Source: Chloroflexi bacterium bin125 (GTDB lineage Bacteria; Chloroflexota; Dehalococcoidia; Bin125). Taken from it: DNA of 64,000 nt. This document shows, one piece after another, positions 43,456-52,579 of this stretch. The DNA lies in assembly GCA_002239025.1 (NCBI GenBank), contig MPNM01000001.1, forward strand, positions 445,026 to 509,025, given 5' to 3'. The position numbers and the translations under genes are program-made. How positions within the stretch are numbered: the first letter of the stretch is position 1; the number at the start of each line of letters is the position of its first letter. Under the pieces are notes generated by a model. The model made no database searches and had not been told where the DNA came from. It was given only the letters and a program-made list of their open reading frames with translations.

Positions 43456-44433
43456 ATGACCACCCAGGACTCTGACAACACACCTCCATTCGTGGGCCGG
43501 AGCGATCAGACCATGAAACACCTCGAAGGCCGAATCTGCATCATCACCGGCGGCGCCGGTGGAATCGGTTCGAATCTCTGCCGCGTCTTCGGCGAGCAGG
43601 GGGCAAAAGTCGTCGTCGCAGACACCGGCTTCGACGTCGAAGGCCGATTCGGCATGGACGCGTCCAAGGTTGATGCAATCGTCGCCGAAATCCGAGACGC
43701 CGGCGGCGAAGCCGTCCCCTTTGTTGGCGACGTCGCCGACATGGACACCGCCGAGCGGATGATCCAGACCGCGTTGGACGAGTTCGGCGGGCTCGACGTG
43801 CTCGTCTGCGCTCACGGCATCCTGCGCGAGCGGATGATCTTCAACATGCTCGAGGAGGAGTGGGACGGCCTGGTTCGGGCGCACCTCAAGGGCTGTTTCG
43901 CGCCGACCAAGTTCGCCTCGATCTACTGGCGCGCCAACCGCGATGGTCAGAATCGGCGGATCATCTACTTCACCTCTGACGCCGGAATCCGCGGCTCCGC
44001 AGGCCAGCCCAACTACTCGGCGGCCCACGCAGCCAAGCTCGGGCTGATGCGATCCAACGTCGGCGCGCTCTCGCGCTACGGCGTCACAACCAACTGCATC
44101 GCCCCCGGCGCATCAACGCGAATGACAGACCGCGGCCGCGGCGTGGAAGCGTCCGGACCGGCACCGTCAGAATCAGCGGCAGGAACGGCACGCGACCCAA
44201 AGAACGTCGCGCCGATCGTGGCCTGGCTCGCCTCGGATCAGTCCGATGCTGCCAACGGCCGCATTTTCGGCGCGAGTGGACATCGCATTTCGCTGTTCTC
44301 CGAACCGGTCCTTGAGCGCTACCTGCACTTCGACGACAACCGCATCGAGATCAACACACTGTTCGATGTCTGGCCGCACACGCTTGGCGCGGGAGGATTC
44401 CCCCGCAACAGCATCCGGCCGGGACTGGTCTGA
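43456..44433 (+). CDS. Short-chain dehydrogenase/reductase, tandem paralogue, also YxxxH
   Basis: A 325-residue paralogue of the preceding SDR. The ATG at 43456 is chosen because AAGGA lies 8 nt upstream; the frame extends to a TTG at 43438. The motif TGGAGGIGSN is at 31-40, S174 and Y187 are in FTSDAGIRGSAGQPNYSAAHAAK, and the catalytic Lys is replaced by His191, with Lys194 nearby. The neighbouring residue of the Ser motif is Asp (TSD). It may act on the same pathway as the HpaB-like enzyme. Confidence 0.86.
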   Translation: MTTQDSDNTPPFVGRSDQTMKHLEGRICIITGGAGGIGSNLCRVFGEQGAKVVVADTGFDVEGRFGMDASKVDAIVAEIRDAGGEAVPFVGDVADMDTAERMIQTALDEFGGLDVLVCAHGILRERMIFNMLEEEWDGLVRAHLKGCFAPTKFASIYWRANRDGQNRRIIYFTSDAGIRGSAGQPNYSAAHAAKLGLMRSNVGALSRYGVTTNCIAPGASTRMTDRGRGVEASGPAPSESAAGTARDPKNVAPIVAWLASDQSDAANGRIFGASGHRISLFSEPVLERYLHFDDNRIEINTLFDVWPHTLGAGGFPRNSIRPGLV

Positions 44434-44514
44434 CGCCCTGTGACTCTGCCTGGCAGTTGCAGCAGCAGAGGCGCGATCATAGGCTGACCCCGCATCTGGA
44501 GAAGAGGCGCCGCG

Positions 44515-45501
44515 ATGACGCGGTCAGTGACCTGTGTACTTTCGGCAATCGTGGCGCTGACGGGGTTGGCCATGGCCGCTTGTGGGGGCGACAGTGCCGA
44601 CGACGACGTGCTACTCGTCGTGACCACGGTCGCACCGCTGCGCAACATCATCGAAGAGGTAGGCGGAGACCGGATCGATGTCGTAGGGCTCGTTCCCGAG
44701 GGTGTAAACAGTCACACCTACGATCCTCCTCCATCCGCCGTTGGCGAAATCGAGAAAGCAGACCTGATCGTCATCAACGGTCTCAATCTCGAGTTGCCAA
44801 CGCTCGAGCTGGCAGAAGCAAATCGTGCCGACGATACGCCAATCCTGCAACTCGGCAATGAGGCGGTATCGCCCGAGGACTACGTCTACGACTTCTCATT
44901 CCCCAGGGCGGGCGGTAACCCCAATCCCCACCTCTGGACGGCGCCTCATCTCGCGGTGCGTTATGCGGAGATCGTCCGCGACGCCCTGATCGATCTCGAC
45001 CCGGACGGTCGTGCGTACTACGAGACCAACACCGAGCGACTGAGCGACCGCCTTTGGGAGTTGGATGAAGCGATCGCCGAAGCAACCAAGACGATTCCCG
45101 AAGCCCATCGCAGGCTGATCACCTATCACGACTCGTTCCCCTACTTTGCGCCTCGTTACGGACTGGAAGTCATCGGTGCCATTCAGCCCTCGGACTTTTC
45201 ACAGCCGTCGCCTCGAGAAGTGGCGGAGCTGATCGAACAGGTCAAAGGCGCGGGCGTGCCAGCCATCTTTGGTTCAGAGGTGTTCCCGTCAGAAGTTCTA
45301 CAAACAATCGCCAAAGAAGCCGGTGCTATTCAAGTCTCTACGCTGTCCGACGACGATCTGCCCGGCGAACCAGGGGACGCAGGCAATACCTTGGTGGGGA
45401 TGATGGTTGAGAACGTCCGCACCATGGTCACCGCGCTTGGTGGAGACGCCTCGGCGCTCGACGGATTTGATACAGGCAGCACATGGCAAGCGTCCCAATA
45501 G
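44515..45501 (+). CDS. Zinc/manganese ABC transporter substrate-binding lipoprotein
   Basis: A 328-residue cluster A-I binding protein. The lipobox LAMAAC ends in C23. Metal ligands are probably H67 (VNSHTYD), H139 (NPHLW), H205 (YHDSF) and an acidic residue such as E255 (FGSEVF). There is no His-rich loop, so the metal could be Zn2+ or Mn2+. It is the first gene of a three-gene importer and overlaps the ATPase gene by 19 nt. Confidence 0.9.
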   Translation: MTRSVTCVLSAIVALTGLAMAACGGDSADDDVLLVVTTVAPLRNIIEEVGGDRIDVVGLVPEGVNSHTYDPPPSAVGEIEKADLIVINGLNLELPTLELAEANRADDTPILQLGNEAVSPEDYVYDFSFPRAGGNPNPHLWTAPHLAVRYAEIVRDALIDLDPDGRAYYETNTERLSDRLWELDEAIAEATKTIPEAHRRLITYHDSFPYFAPRYGLEVIGAIQPSDFSQPSPREVAELIEQVKGAGVPAIFGSEVFPSEVLQTIAKEAGAIQVSTLSDDDLPGEPGDAGNTLVGMMVENVRTMVTALGGDASALDGFDTGSTWQASQ

Positions 45502-46325
45502 GGGAACTGGTCCGACTCGACGGCGTCGCCCTGGGATACGACGGTGAAGTGGCGCTGCGCGATGTCAATGTGCGGATTTCGCCCGGAGAACTGATCGGAA
45601 TCGTTGGCCCCAGCGGCTGCGGCAAGACGACGCTGTTGCGGTCGCTCCTGGGTGAAACCGAGGTATACGCCGGCGATGCATCGGTGGCCGACAACACCAA
45701 AGTCGGTTACGTCCCCCAGGTGGAAACGGTTGACTGGAATTTCCCAATCACCGTCGAGCAGGTCGCGATGCTCGGCAGTTGGCGAACGAGGCGATGGCTG
45801 CCCTGGACAAGCCGCGACGAACGCAGCCGCGCGCGTGTGGTGCTCTCGCAGCTTGGCATTGCTGATCTTGCCGACCGACCGATTCGCGCCCTCTCCGGCG
45901 GACAACAGCAACGCACATTCCTCGCACGAGCGTTGATCCGTTCGCCAGACCTGTTGTTGCTCGACGAACCGACTTCCGGTGTCGATATCAAAACCCGGCA
46001 CGAAATCCTGCATCAGTTGGCGGCACTCAATCACGCTGGCGTCACCGTCGTCCTGACGACACATGACCTCAACGGAGTCGCGTCACACTTGCCCCGCTTG
46101 ATCGCTCTCGGCGAACAGACAGTGCTGGCCGACGGCCCACCCGAGGAAGTGTTGCAACCGCCCATCCTCGAGCGGGCCTACGGTCAGCCAATGCTCGTGG
46201 TCCAAAGCGGTCATGAGACGTACGTCTTGCCGGTGCCGGAAGAAGCGCCCGGAGCGCACGAGGAACCACTGGTGCCGCCCCACGTCGTCAATGTCATAGG
46301 ACGGCCGGACGCCGACGATGCTTGA
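45483..46325 (+). CDS. Metal ABC transporter ATP-binding protein
   Basis: The 280-residue ATPase of the metal importer. Walker A is GPSGCGKTT (42-50), the Q-loop is VGYVPQVETVDWNFP, typical of the Mn/Zn family, the signature is LSGGQQQRTFLARAL and Walker B is LLLLDEPTSGVD, with H-loop TTHD. A C-terminal acidic/Pro extension of about 30 residues is unusual. Starts overlap its neighbours on both sides (19 nt and 8 nt). Confidence 0.93.
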   Translation: MASVPIGELVRLDGVALGYDGEVALRDVNVRISPGELIGIVGPSGCGKTTLLRSLLGETEVYAGDASVADNTKVGYVPQVETVDWNFPITVEQVAMLGSWRTRRWLPWTSRDERSRARVVLSQLGIADLADRPIRALSGGQQQRTFLARALIRSPDLLLLDEPTSGVDIKTRHEILHQLAALNHAGVTVVLTTHDLNGVASHLPRLIALGEQTVLADGPPEEVLQPPILERAYGQPMLVVQSGHETYVLPVPEEAPGAHEEPLVPPHVVNVIGRPDADDA

Positions 46326-47187
46326 GCCGTTCGAGTTCGGCTTCATGCAACGGGCGATGATCGCCGCCACGCTGGTCGGCGGGGTCACAGCGGCAGTCGG
46401 CGTGTTTGTCATCCTCAGGCGTCTGGCCTACATCGGCCACGGCCTGGCGCATAGCATCTTCGGCGGCGCAGTGGTTTCGTTCACCATTGGCTTCAACTTC
46501 TTCATTGGAGCAAGCCTCTGGGGAGCATTCTCAGTCTTCCTGATCAACCAGGCCGCGCGACGGCGACAGATTGGTGGCGACGCCGCCATCGGCATCATCA
46601 CCACCGCCGCCTTCGCCATCGGCATCGCCGTGATCTCCAGAGCTCGCAGTTTCACCCGCGACTTCGAGGCTGCCCTCTTCGGCGAGATTCTAGGCATCAC
46701 CAACCAGGACCTCTACGTCACGACTGGCATGATCGTGCTGATCGCTCTGGTGCTCTTCCTCCTCTGGAAGCCATTGGTCTTTATCACCTTCGATCACGAT
46801 GTGGCCACGTCCTACGGGATTCCCGTACGCTGGGTCGAGGCGGTGTTTTCGCTTGCCCTGGCAGCCACGGTCGTCGCCGCGCTTCAGGTGTTGGGTGTCA
46901 CCCTGATTGCCGCCGCCCTCGTCATTCCGCCCGTCGTCGCAAGAATGATGACCGATTCTTTCCCACGACTGTTTCTGATCGCAGTCGTGCTCGGCGCGCT
47001 GACAGGATTCCTCGGCGTGTACATCTCCTGGTTCGTCGATGTGTCCTCGGGAGCGACCGTCGTGCTGGTCCAGGCGGCCGTGTTTGTGCTGACTCTCGGA
47101 TGGGGTGTCATCGAATCACGACGAGGACTGAGCGCGGCTCGGCGCGCCGAGCGGCTCGCCGGTCTGGAGCGCTCGCTCAATGACTGA
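46318..47187 (+). CDS. Metal ABC transporter permease (ABC-3 family)
   Basis: The 289-residue membrane subunit with eight or so helices. Typical segments are LEPFEFGFMQRAMIAATLVG, then ILRRLAYIGHGLAHSIFGGAVVSF, FDHDVATSYGIPVRWVE (the coupling loop) and VTLIAAALVIPPVVARMMTDSFPR. It completes the importer: binding protein, ATPase, permease. It overlaps the ATPase gene by 8 nt. Confidence 0.94.
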   Translation: MLEPFEFGFMQRAMIAATLVGGVTAAVGVFVILRRLAYIGHGLAHSIFGGAVVSFTIGFNFFIGASLWGAFSVFLINQAARRRQIGGDAAIGIITTAAFAIGIAVISRARSFTRDFEAALFGEILGITNQDLYVTTGMIVLIALVLFLLWKPLVFITFDHDVATSYGIPVRWVEAVFSLALAATVVAALQVLGVTLIAAALVIPPVVARMMTDSFPRLFLIAVVLGALTGFLGVYISWFVDVSSGATVVLVQAAVFVLTLGWGVIESRRGLSAARRAERLAGLERSLND

Positions 47188-47244
47188 ACGAATGGCTAGA
47201 GTCAAAACAGATTGATCTCTCCGTTCGCTCCAAAGATTTGACAC

Positions 47245-49995
47245 ATGCCCAGCCAATCCGGTTCTTCACCTACGGATCTGTTCGACGAAGCTCCGCCGCT
47301 ATTCGACCTGGCCGCACTGGAAGAGGGACAACCTCCGCTCGACCAGCCCACGCTCGAGCGAGTCACCCAGGTGTTGGCCGAGATCGAGGGACGAGTCGAC
47401 GGCGGCTGGTTGACCGATTGGCCGTCGCCCGCCACACAAGAGACGCCGCCACCGCTTGTCCTTGAGTCCGCTCCGACAGCGCTGCTCACAGACATCGAGA
47501 CACGCCAGCCATCAACGACCACTGAAGCAGAATCAGTCGAACCCCCCGAACTGCTGGGACTGTCCGAGGCCGAGGTCGCACAACGCGTCACCGACGGGCG
47601 AGTGAATCAGGATTCCTCCAAGCAGCGCTCCAACATCGATGTCATCGTTTCCAACGTCTTCACCTATTTCAACCTGATCCTCTTCGGACTGATCGGAATC
47701 CTGCTCGTCCTGGCAGTGACGGAACAAAAGACCGATCACCTGCAAGACGCAGCATTCGTTGGCATGGTTGTGCTGGCCAATGTGCTGATTGGCACATTCC
47801 AGGAGCTGCGCGCGACTCGTAAGTTGCGGCAGCTCGTGGCGTTGACCGCTCCCAAGGCGACCGTCGTACGGGGAGGATTCGAGCGTGAGGTCTTCGCCAC
47901 CGACGTCGTCGAAGATGATTTGCTCGTCTTGCGCAGCGGCGATCAAGTCGTTGCGGATGGACCCGTCGTCTGGGACCAGGCAGAGATGGATGAGTCGATT
48001 CTCACGGGCGAGACTAGCTCCGTGCGGCGCGGCCGCGGCGACGAACTCGAATCAGGCGCATTCTGCGTCGGCGGCTCTTGCTACTACCGCGCTGCGCGAG
48101 TCGGCGACCAGTCCCGAGCAATCCGCGAAACCCGCGACGCTCGAGAGCTCAAGCGCACCGAAACACCGCTGCAACTCCGATTCAAACGAATCCTCGACGG
48201 ACTGATCGTCGGAACGGCGATCCTCGGCCTGCTGATCCTGATTTCGTTCCTGATCACCGGACGGGAGTTCGATGAAGCGGTCAAGGCGACGATCGCGACC
48301 GCCACATCCGTCGTGCCCGAAGGCCTCATGCTCGGATTCACGGTCGCGTTCGCCGTCGGCGCGCTGCGTGTGTCGCGCATGGGCGCGATCGTCCAGGACA
48401 ACACAGCTGTCGAAGCGCTGAACTATCTCGACACCATTTGTCTCGACAAGACCGGCACGATCACTGCAAATCGGCTGCAAGTCGACGATGTGCGCTGGGC
48501 GCCCGGCGGCCGCGCCCTCGCCGGCTGGCTGGGAGCGTTTGCTGTGTCGACATCGGCGAACAACAAAACGGCCGAAGCGCTCTCCACGGCGTTCACAGCG
48601 CAATCAAACGGAGCGCAACTCGTCGACGACGAACCATTTAACTCCGAGCGACGTTGGAGCGCAGCTCGCCTGCGCCTCGAAGATGAGGAGCGAGTGTTCG
48701 TGCTTGGCGCGCCGGAGCGGCTGCTCCGTGCGACCAGCTCCTCTGACCGTGACGGCCAGGCTGAGCTGCTCTCTGAGTATGAGATTGCCGCTCAGCGCGG
48801 TTTGCGCGGAGTCGTCTTTGCCGAGGCGGCAGCGATGCCGGACGCAGAGACCGATTCACTGCCCTCGCTGCGGATTGTCGCGTTGATCACTGTCGCCGAT
48901 GAATTGCGCGCAGAGATCGCCGACGCATTCCGCATGATGGATGATCTGGGTATCGAGCCCAAGATCATCAGCGGAGACAATCCAGCCACGGTCGCTGCGC
49001 TTGTCCAGCAGTTGGGAATCCAACTCCCCGGTGGACTGATCACCGGAACAGCCCTGGAACGGCTCAGCGAAGACGAGTTCGCCGATGCTGTTGAAGAGAA
49101 CTCCGTGTTCGGCCGGATCGCTCCGCAACAGAAAGAGGAGATTGTCTCCGCCCTACAGGACAACGGTCATTTCGTGGCGATGGTCGGAGACGGCGCGAAC
49201 GATGTCCGGGCCTTACGCAAGGCGGATGTTGGTGTGGCAATGGAATCGGGCGCCAACACTGCCAAAGGCGTGGCATCGATCATCTTGCGCAACGACTCAT
49301 TCGAAGCGCTGGTGCGCGGCTCGGGCATCGCACAGAGCGTGCTCGGCAATGCGTCGCAACTCTCGAAACTGTTCGTGACCAAGAGCTTCTACGCCTTCCT
49401 GATCATCTTCATCTCCAACATGATGGGCCTCGAATTCCCATTCCTGCCTCGTCACGGCTCGCTGACTGCCTTGTTCACGTTGGGCGTGCCCGCCGTTTTC
49501 ATCACGCTCACCCGACCACCCAGGTCGGCCGGTCGCAACTTCCTCTCTTCGACGATGCGGTTTGCCATCCCTGCCTCGCTGGCATTGGCGGTCGCAGCAG
49601 TTTCCGTCCATCTGCTCACCGAAGGCATCCTCGGCCGACCCGTCGAAGACGCGCGCACCCTCGTCTCGACCACGATTGGGATTGTCGGACTTGCCTACAT
49701 GGTTGAAGTGATCGGCTTCGAAGGCGCCACCCGAGAAAACCTCATGCGTCCGGCATTGGTGACTTTCTTCGGTATCGCGTTGCTGGGCGTGTTCATCCTG
49801 ACCCTCTACACACCGCCGCTGAGAAACTTCTTCGACTTCTCGCCGCTCTCGGCGGCCGAGTGGGCAATCGTGATCACCGCCGTCACCGCCGCGGTTACAG
49901 GCAAGTGGGTACTCTCGACCTACGCAGCCCAGATTATGAGACGCCTCACCGGTCAGGCCTACGAAGAACTCGCCTCCCGCGGCCGAGCGCAATAG
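47245..49995 (+). CDS. P-type cation ATPase (P2-like, CtpE-type)
   Basis: A 916-residue ion pump. The first 110 residues are an acidic, Pro/Thr-rich extension with no known domain. Motifs are TGET (254-257), the membrane motif VVPEGL in helix 4 (356-361), the phosphorylation site DKTGT (D401) and the hinge GDGANDVRALRKADVGVAM near 648. The PEGL and GDGAND pattern points to P2-type calcium-like or CtpE-like pumps, not heavy-metal P1B pumps: no CPC motif is present. It may export or import Ca2+ or another cation. It begins 57 nt after the metal permease. Confidence 0.9.
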   Translation: MPSQSGSSPTDLFDEAPPLFDLAALEEGQPPLDQPTLERVTQVLAEIEGRVDGGWLTDWPSPATQETPPPLVLESAPTALLTDIETRQPSTTTEAESVEPPELLGLSEAEVAQRVTDGRVNQDSSKQRSNIDVIVSNVFTYFNLILFGLIGILLVLAVTEQKTDHLQDAAFVGMVVLANVLIGTFQELRATRKLRQLVALTAPKATVVRGGFEREVFATDVVEDDLLVLRSGDQVVADGPVVWDQAEMDESILTGETSSVRRGRGDELESGAFCVGGSCYYRAARVGDQSRAIRETRDARELKRTETPLQLRFKRILDGLIVGTAILGLLILISFLITGREFDEAVKATIATATSVVPEGLMLGFTVAFAVGALRVSRMGAIVQDNTAVEALNYLDTICLDKTGTITANRLQVDDVRWAPGGRALAGWLGAFAVSTSANNKTAEALSTAFTAQSNGAQLVDDEPFNSERRWSAARLRLEDEERVFVLGAPERLLRATSSSDRDGQAELLSEYEIAAQRGLRGVVFAEAAAMPDAETDSLPSLRIVALITVADELRAEIADAFRMMDDLGIEPKIISGDNPATVAALVQQLGIQLPGGLITGTALERLSEDEFADAVEENSVFGRIAPQQKEEIVSALQDNGHFVAMVGDGANDVRALRKADVGVAMESGANTAKGVASIILRNDSFEALVRGSGIAQSVLGNASQLSKLFVTKSFYAFLIIFISNMMGLEFPFLPRHGSLTALFTLGVPAVFITLTRPPRSAGRNFLSSTMRFAIPASLALAVAAVSVHLLTEGILGRPVEDARTLVSTTIGIVGLAYMVEVIGFEGATRENLMRPALVTFFGIALLGVFILTLYTPPLRNFFDFSPLSAAEWAIVITAVTAAVTGKWVLSTYAAQIMRRLTGQAYEELASRGRAQ

Positions 49996-50022
49996 GCAAA
50001 AGCTGTCCTCCCGTACAGTCAA

Positions 50023-50086
50023 CGTCATTCCCGCATTCCGACCTCCAAGCCTCCGTCATTCCCGCGCTCCGACGCGGGAATCTCGC
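50023..50086. repeat. Family I palindromic repeat with a truncated upstream copy
   Basis: CGTCATTCCCGCATTCCGA (truncated copy, 50023-50041) is followed by CCGTCATTCCCGCGCTCCGA with CGCGGGAATCTCGCCG (50053-50086). The flanking text GGCGTCGTGTTTGCAC just downstream also matches the region after the first unit at 26667. Most of the 244-bp gap between the ATPase and the lyase gene is this repeat. Confidence 0.65.
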
Positions 50087-50130
50087 CGATATCTGACTTG
50101 GCGTCGTGTTTGCACAAAGGTGCCCGGATC

Positions 50131-50154
50131 GTTGGCGCTCGCTGACGCGCCAAC
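50131..50154. terminator. Hairpin between convergent ATPase and CitE-like genes
   Basis: GTTGGCGC (50131-50138) pairs with GCGCCAAC (50147-50154) across an 8-nt loop. It lies between two convergent genes and could stop transcription from either side. No T-run is present. Confidence 0.45.
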
Positions 50155-50239
50155 TCGGTGCACGCCACAGCGAGCTATCCGCATCGGAACGTGGGTAGGA
50201 CGATTAGGAATCTTGCAAGTCGAACAACAAGAACCTGCC

Positions 50240-51298
50240 CTAGCCGCTGTACAGTTCCGCCAGCTCGGGATCCTTTTCGGCCAGCATGTCGGCCAGATCG
50301 AGCAACACCTGGCACTGTTTGTACGTCGCGTCGTCCTGCATTTTGCCATCGACGACAGCCACGCCGCCAGACCCTCCGGCCTCCTGCATCGCGGCCACTA
50401 CGCGGCGCGCAAACGACACTTCATCGGGGTTGGGTCTGAACACGGACTTGGCGATCGGAATCTGGTTGGGATGCAGCGTCCAGGCGCCCACGCAACCAAG
50501 GATGAACGACGCGCGGAACTGATCCTCGCAGCCAACCGGGTCGGAGAAGTCGCCGAATGGACCGTAGAACGGATAGATCTCGTTCGCCGCGCAAGCGTCA
50601 ATCATCCGTGCCAGCGTGTAGTGCCACGGATCCTGGATGTATGAAGTCCGCGATGCAGACTCATCCTCTGGATCAGCGTCGGTGCGCACGACGTATCCGG
50701 GATGTGGACCGCCAACGCGAGTCGTCTTCATCCGCCGTGACGCCGCCAGGTCCGAGGGACCCAGACTCATCCCCTGCAATCGCGGACTTGACTGAGCGAT
50801 CGCTTCGACGTTTGACACACCCTGCGCCGTCTCAAGAATGGCGTGAATCAGGATCGGTCGCGTCAAGCCATTTCGAGCCTCAAGCTGCGCGAGCAGCAGA
50901 TCGAGGAATCGGATCTCCTCCGGACCATTCACTTTGGGCAGCATGACGGTGTCGAGCACATCGCCAATCTCGGCCGTCAGCTCCAGCATGTCGTCGAGAA
51001 ACCAGGGACTGTCAACCGCATTGACCCTGGTCCATAGCTTCGTCGCGCCCAGGTCAAGCGTCTGACCAACCTTGATCAGCCCGGCCCTCGCTGCTTCTTT
51101 GGCGGTCGGCGGAATCGCATCTTCGAGGTTGCCCAGCAAAATGTCTACGGTCGGCGCAAGTTGCGGTAAGCGGTTGAGAATTCGCTCGTTGGACGGATCG
51201 AAGAAGTGGATCATCCGCGACGGATACGTGGGAATGTCGGTCGGCGGATTCGGCGCGCCGAGCACGAGCGGCCGGAGAAATTGGCGAGGCGTAGGCAT
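50240..51298 (-). CDS. HpcH/HpaI-CitE-type aldolase (malyl-CoA lyase-like)
   Basis: A 352-residue member of the citrate-lyase beta / malyl-CoA lyase superfamily. Substrate and Mg2+ contacts are in ILLGNLEDAIPP (E near 58; the first Asp of DLED is Asn here), TRVNAVDSPW, MLPKVNGPEEI and HAILETAQGV. The insert before GPFGDFSDPVGCEDQF and the late WTLHPNQI are typical of longer malyl-CoA or methylmalyl-CoA lyases. It cleaves or forms a C-C bond of an acyl-CoA. The true substrate cannot be read from sequence. Confidence 0.85.
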   Translation of the reverse strand: MPTPRQFLRPLVLGAPNPPTDIPTYPSRMIHFFDPSNERILNRLPQLAPTVDILLGNLEDAIPPTAKEAARAGLIKVGQTLDLGATKLWTRVNAVDSPWFLDDMLELTAEIGDVLDTVMLPKVNGPEEIRFLDLLLAQLEARNGLTRPILIHAILETAQGVSNVEAIAQSSPRLQGMSLGPSDLAASRRMKTTRVGGPHPGYVVRTDADPEDESASRTSYIQDPWHYTLARMIDACAANEIYPFYGPFGDFSDPVGCEDQFRASFILGCVGAWTLHPNQIPIAKSVFRPNPDEVSFARRVVAAMQEAGGSGGVAVVDGKMQDDATYKQCQVLLDLADMLAEKDPELAELYSG

Positions 51299-51373
51299 GA
51301 ACAGGTCTCCTCTGCGATGCGTAGAGCCTATGGCCGTCCATCACTATGTGCAGGCAAGGGCAGGTACGCGCAG

Positions 51374-51401
51374 GTCACACCGGTCATGTCGAGGCTATGA
51401 T
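51374..51401 (+). promoter_or_regulatory. Possible sigma-70-type promoter upstream of the LLM gene
   Basis: TATGAT (51396-51401) is a near-consensus -10 element. A weak -35, GTCACA (51374-51379), lies 16 nt upstream. The pair is 48 nt before the ATG of the LLM gene in the divergent gap with the CitE-like gene. It is based on pattern only. Confidence 0.3.
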
Positions 51402-51448
51402 CGCGTAGGCCGTTCTCAACAGGACTGCCATTCACGAAGGAGAACAAC

Positions 51449-52321
51449 ATGGCAATCGATCTCACTATGGGCGCCGTGCTGCCGACCAATGAAATCGGCG
51501 CCGACCCATCAGCAATCCGCGATTTCGCGCAAGCAGTCGAGGGCATCGGCTTCGACCATCTGCTGATCTACGACCACGTGCTCGGTGCCGATCCGTCGGT
51601 GCATCGCTTGACCGGCCCATACACCGATCAGGACCAGTTCCACGAGGTCTTCGTCACCCTCGGCTACATCGCCGCCTGCACGACCACCCTGGGTCTCGCG
51701 ACGGCTGTGTTGGTTTTGCCTCAGCGTCAGACTGCGTTGGTTGCCAAGCAGGCCGCTCAGTTGGCTGTCCTCTCCGGCAACCGATTCCGCCTCGGCGTCG
51801 GCAGCGGCTGGAATCACGTCGAGTACGAAGTCCTGGGTGAGAACTTCCGCAATCGCGGACGTCGACAGGAAGAGCAGATCGCTCTGATGCGAGAGCTCTG
51901 GTCGAATCACCTGGTCGACTTCGACGGCGAGTTCCATCAGGTCAAATCCACAGGCATCGAACCGCGCCCGACAGAGCCGATCGAAGTCTGGTTCGGAGGA
52001 GCTCACGATCTGCAACTTCGCCGTACGGCCAAGATCGGCGACGGTTGGTTCCCAATCGGCTCTCCCAACGCCGACTCTGCGGCCATGGTCGACACGCTGC
52101 GCGGCTACCTCCGTGACAACGGCCGCGACGCCGATCACTTCCCTATCGAACCGCAAGCACAGTTCCGCGGGGGCAATCCCGAACTGTGGAACAGCCACGC
52201 CGAGCGCTGGATCGATCTGGGAGCCACCGCTATCTCAATCGCCACCATGAACGCCGGCCTGCCAGACGTCGACGCTCACATCGACGCAATCCGTCAATAC
52301 CGCGAGGCAGTCACCGAGTAG
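51449..52321 (+). CDS. LLM-class flavin oxidoreductase, probably F420-dependent
   Basis: A 290-residue luciferase-like TIM-barrel protein, a distant paralogue of the one at 30464-31423. Typical parts are IGFDHLLIYDHVLGADP, then TTTLGLATAVLVLPQRQTAL and RLGVGSGWNHVEYEVLGENF, EVWFGGAHDLQLRRTAKIGDGWFPI. The pattern favours F420H2 over FMNH2. AAGGAG precedes the ATG at 51449. Confidence 0.9.
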   Translation: MAIDLTMGAVLPTNEIGADPSAIRDFAQAVEGIGFDHLLIYDHVLGADPSVHRLTGPYTDQDQFHEVFVTLGYIAACTTTLGLATAVLVLPQRQTALVAKQAAQLAVLSGNRFRLGVGSGWNHVEYEVLGENFRNRGRRQEEQIALMRELWSNHLVDFDGEFHQVKSTGIEPRPTEPIEVWFGGAHDLQLRRTAKIGDGWFPIGSPNADSAAMVDTLRGYLRDNGRDADHFPIEPQAQFRGGNPELWNSHAERWIDLGATAISIATMNAGLPDVDAHIDAIRQYREAVTE

Positions 52322-52414
52322 AGCCAAAAGGATTGCGTCTCGGGAACTCGCCGACATCCCCGCACCCCGTACAAGGGGAGCTACCGACCGATTTCACACT
52401 CCCCGTTGCACAAC

Positions 52415-52551
52415 TCCCCTTCTCCCCCCTTGCGGGGGAGATGCCGAAGGCAGAGGGGGGGTCCCTGCCTGTTGGCCCTATCTGGTCGTCGCCAGCCGAC
52501 CCCCCCTCTGTCACTCCGTGACATCTCCCCCCGCAAGGGGGGGAGAGGGGA
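52415..52551. repeat. Long inverted repeat, family II
   Basis: Arm A (52415-52462) contains TCTCCCCCCTTGCGGGGGAG, then GATGCCGAAGGCAGAGGGGGGGTC. Arm B (52498-52551) is its reverse complement with small changes, containing GACCCCCCCTCTGTCACTCC and ending GCAAGGGGGGGAGAGGGGA. They are separated by about 35 bp. If transcribed, this would fold into a stem of about 48 bp. It occupies the middle of the 416-bp gap between the LLM and gpmA genes. Confidence 0.75.
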
Positions 52552-52579
52552 ATCGGAGGATATGCATCAGTCTCTTGCA

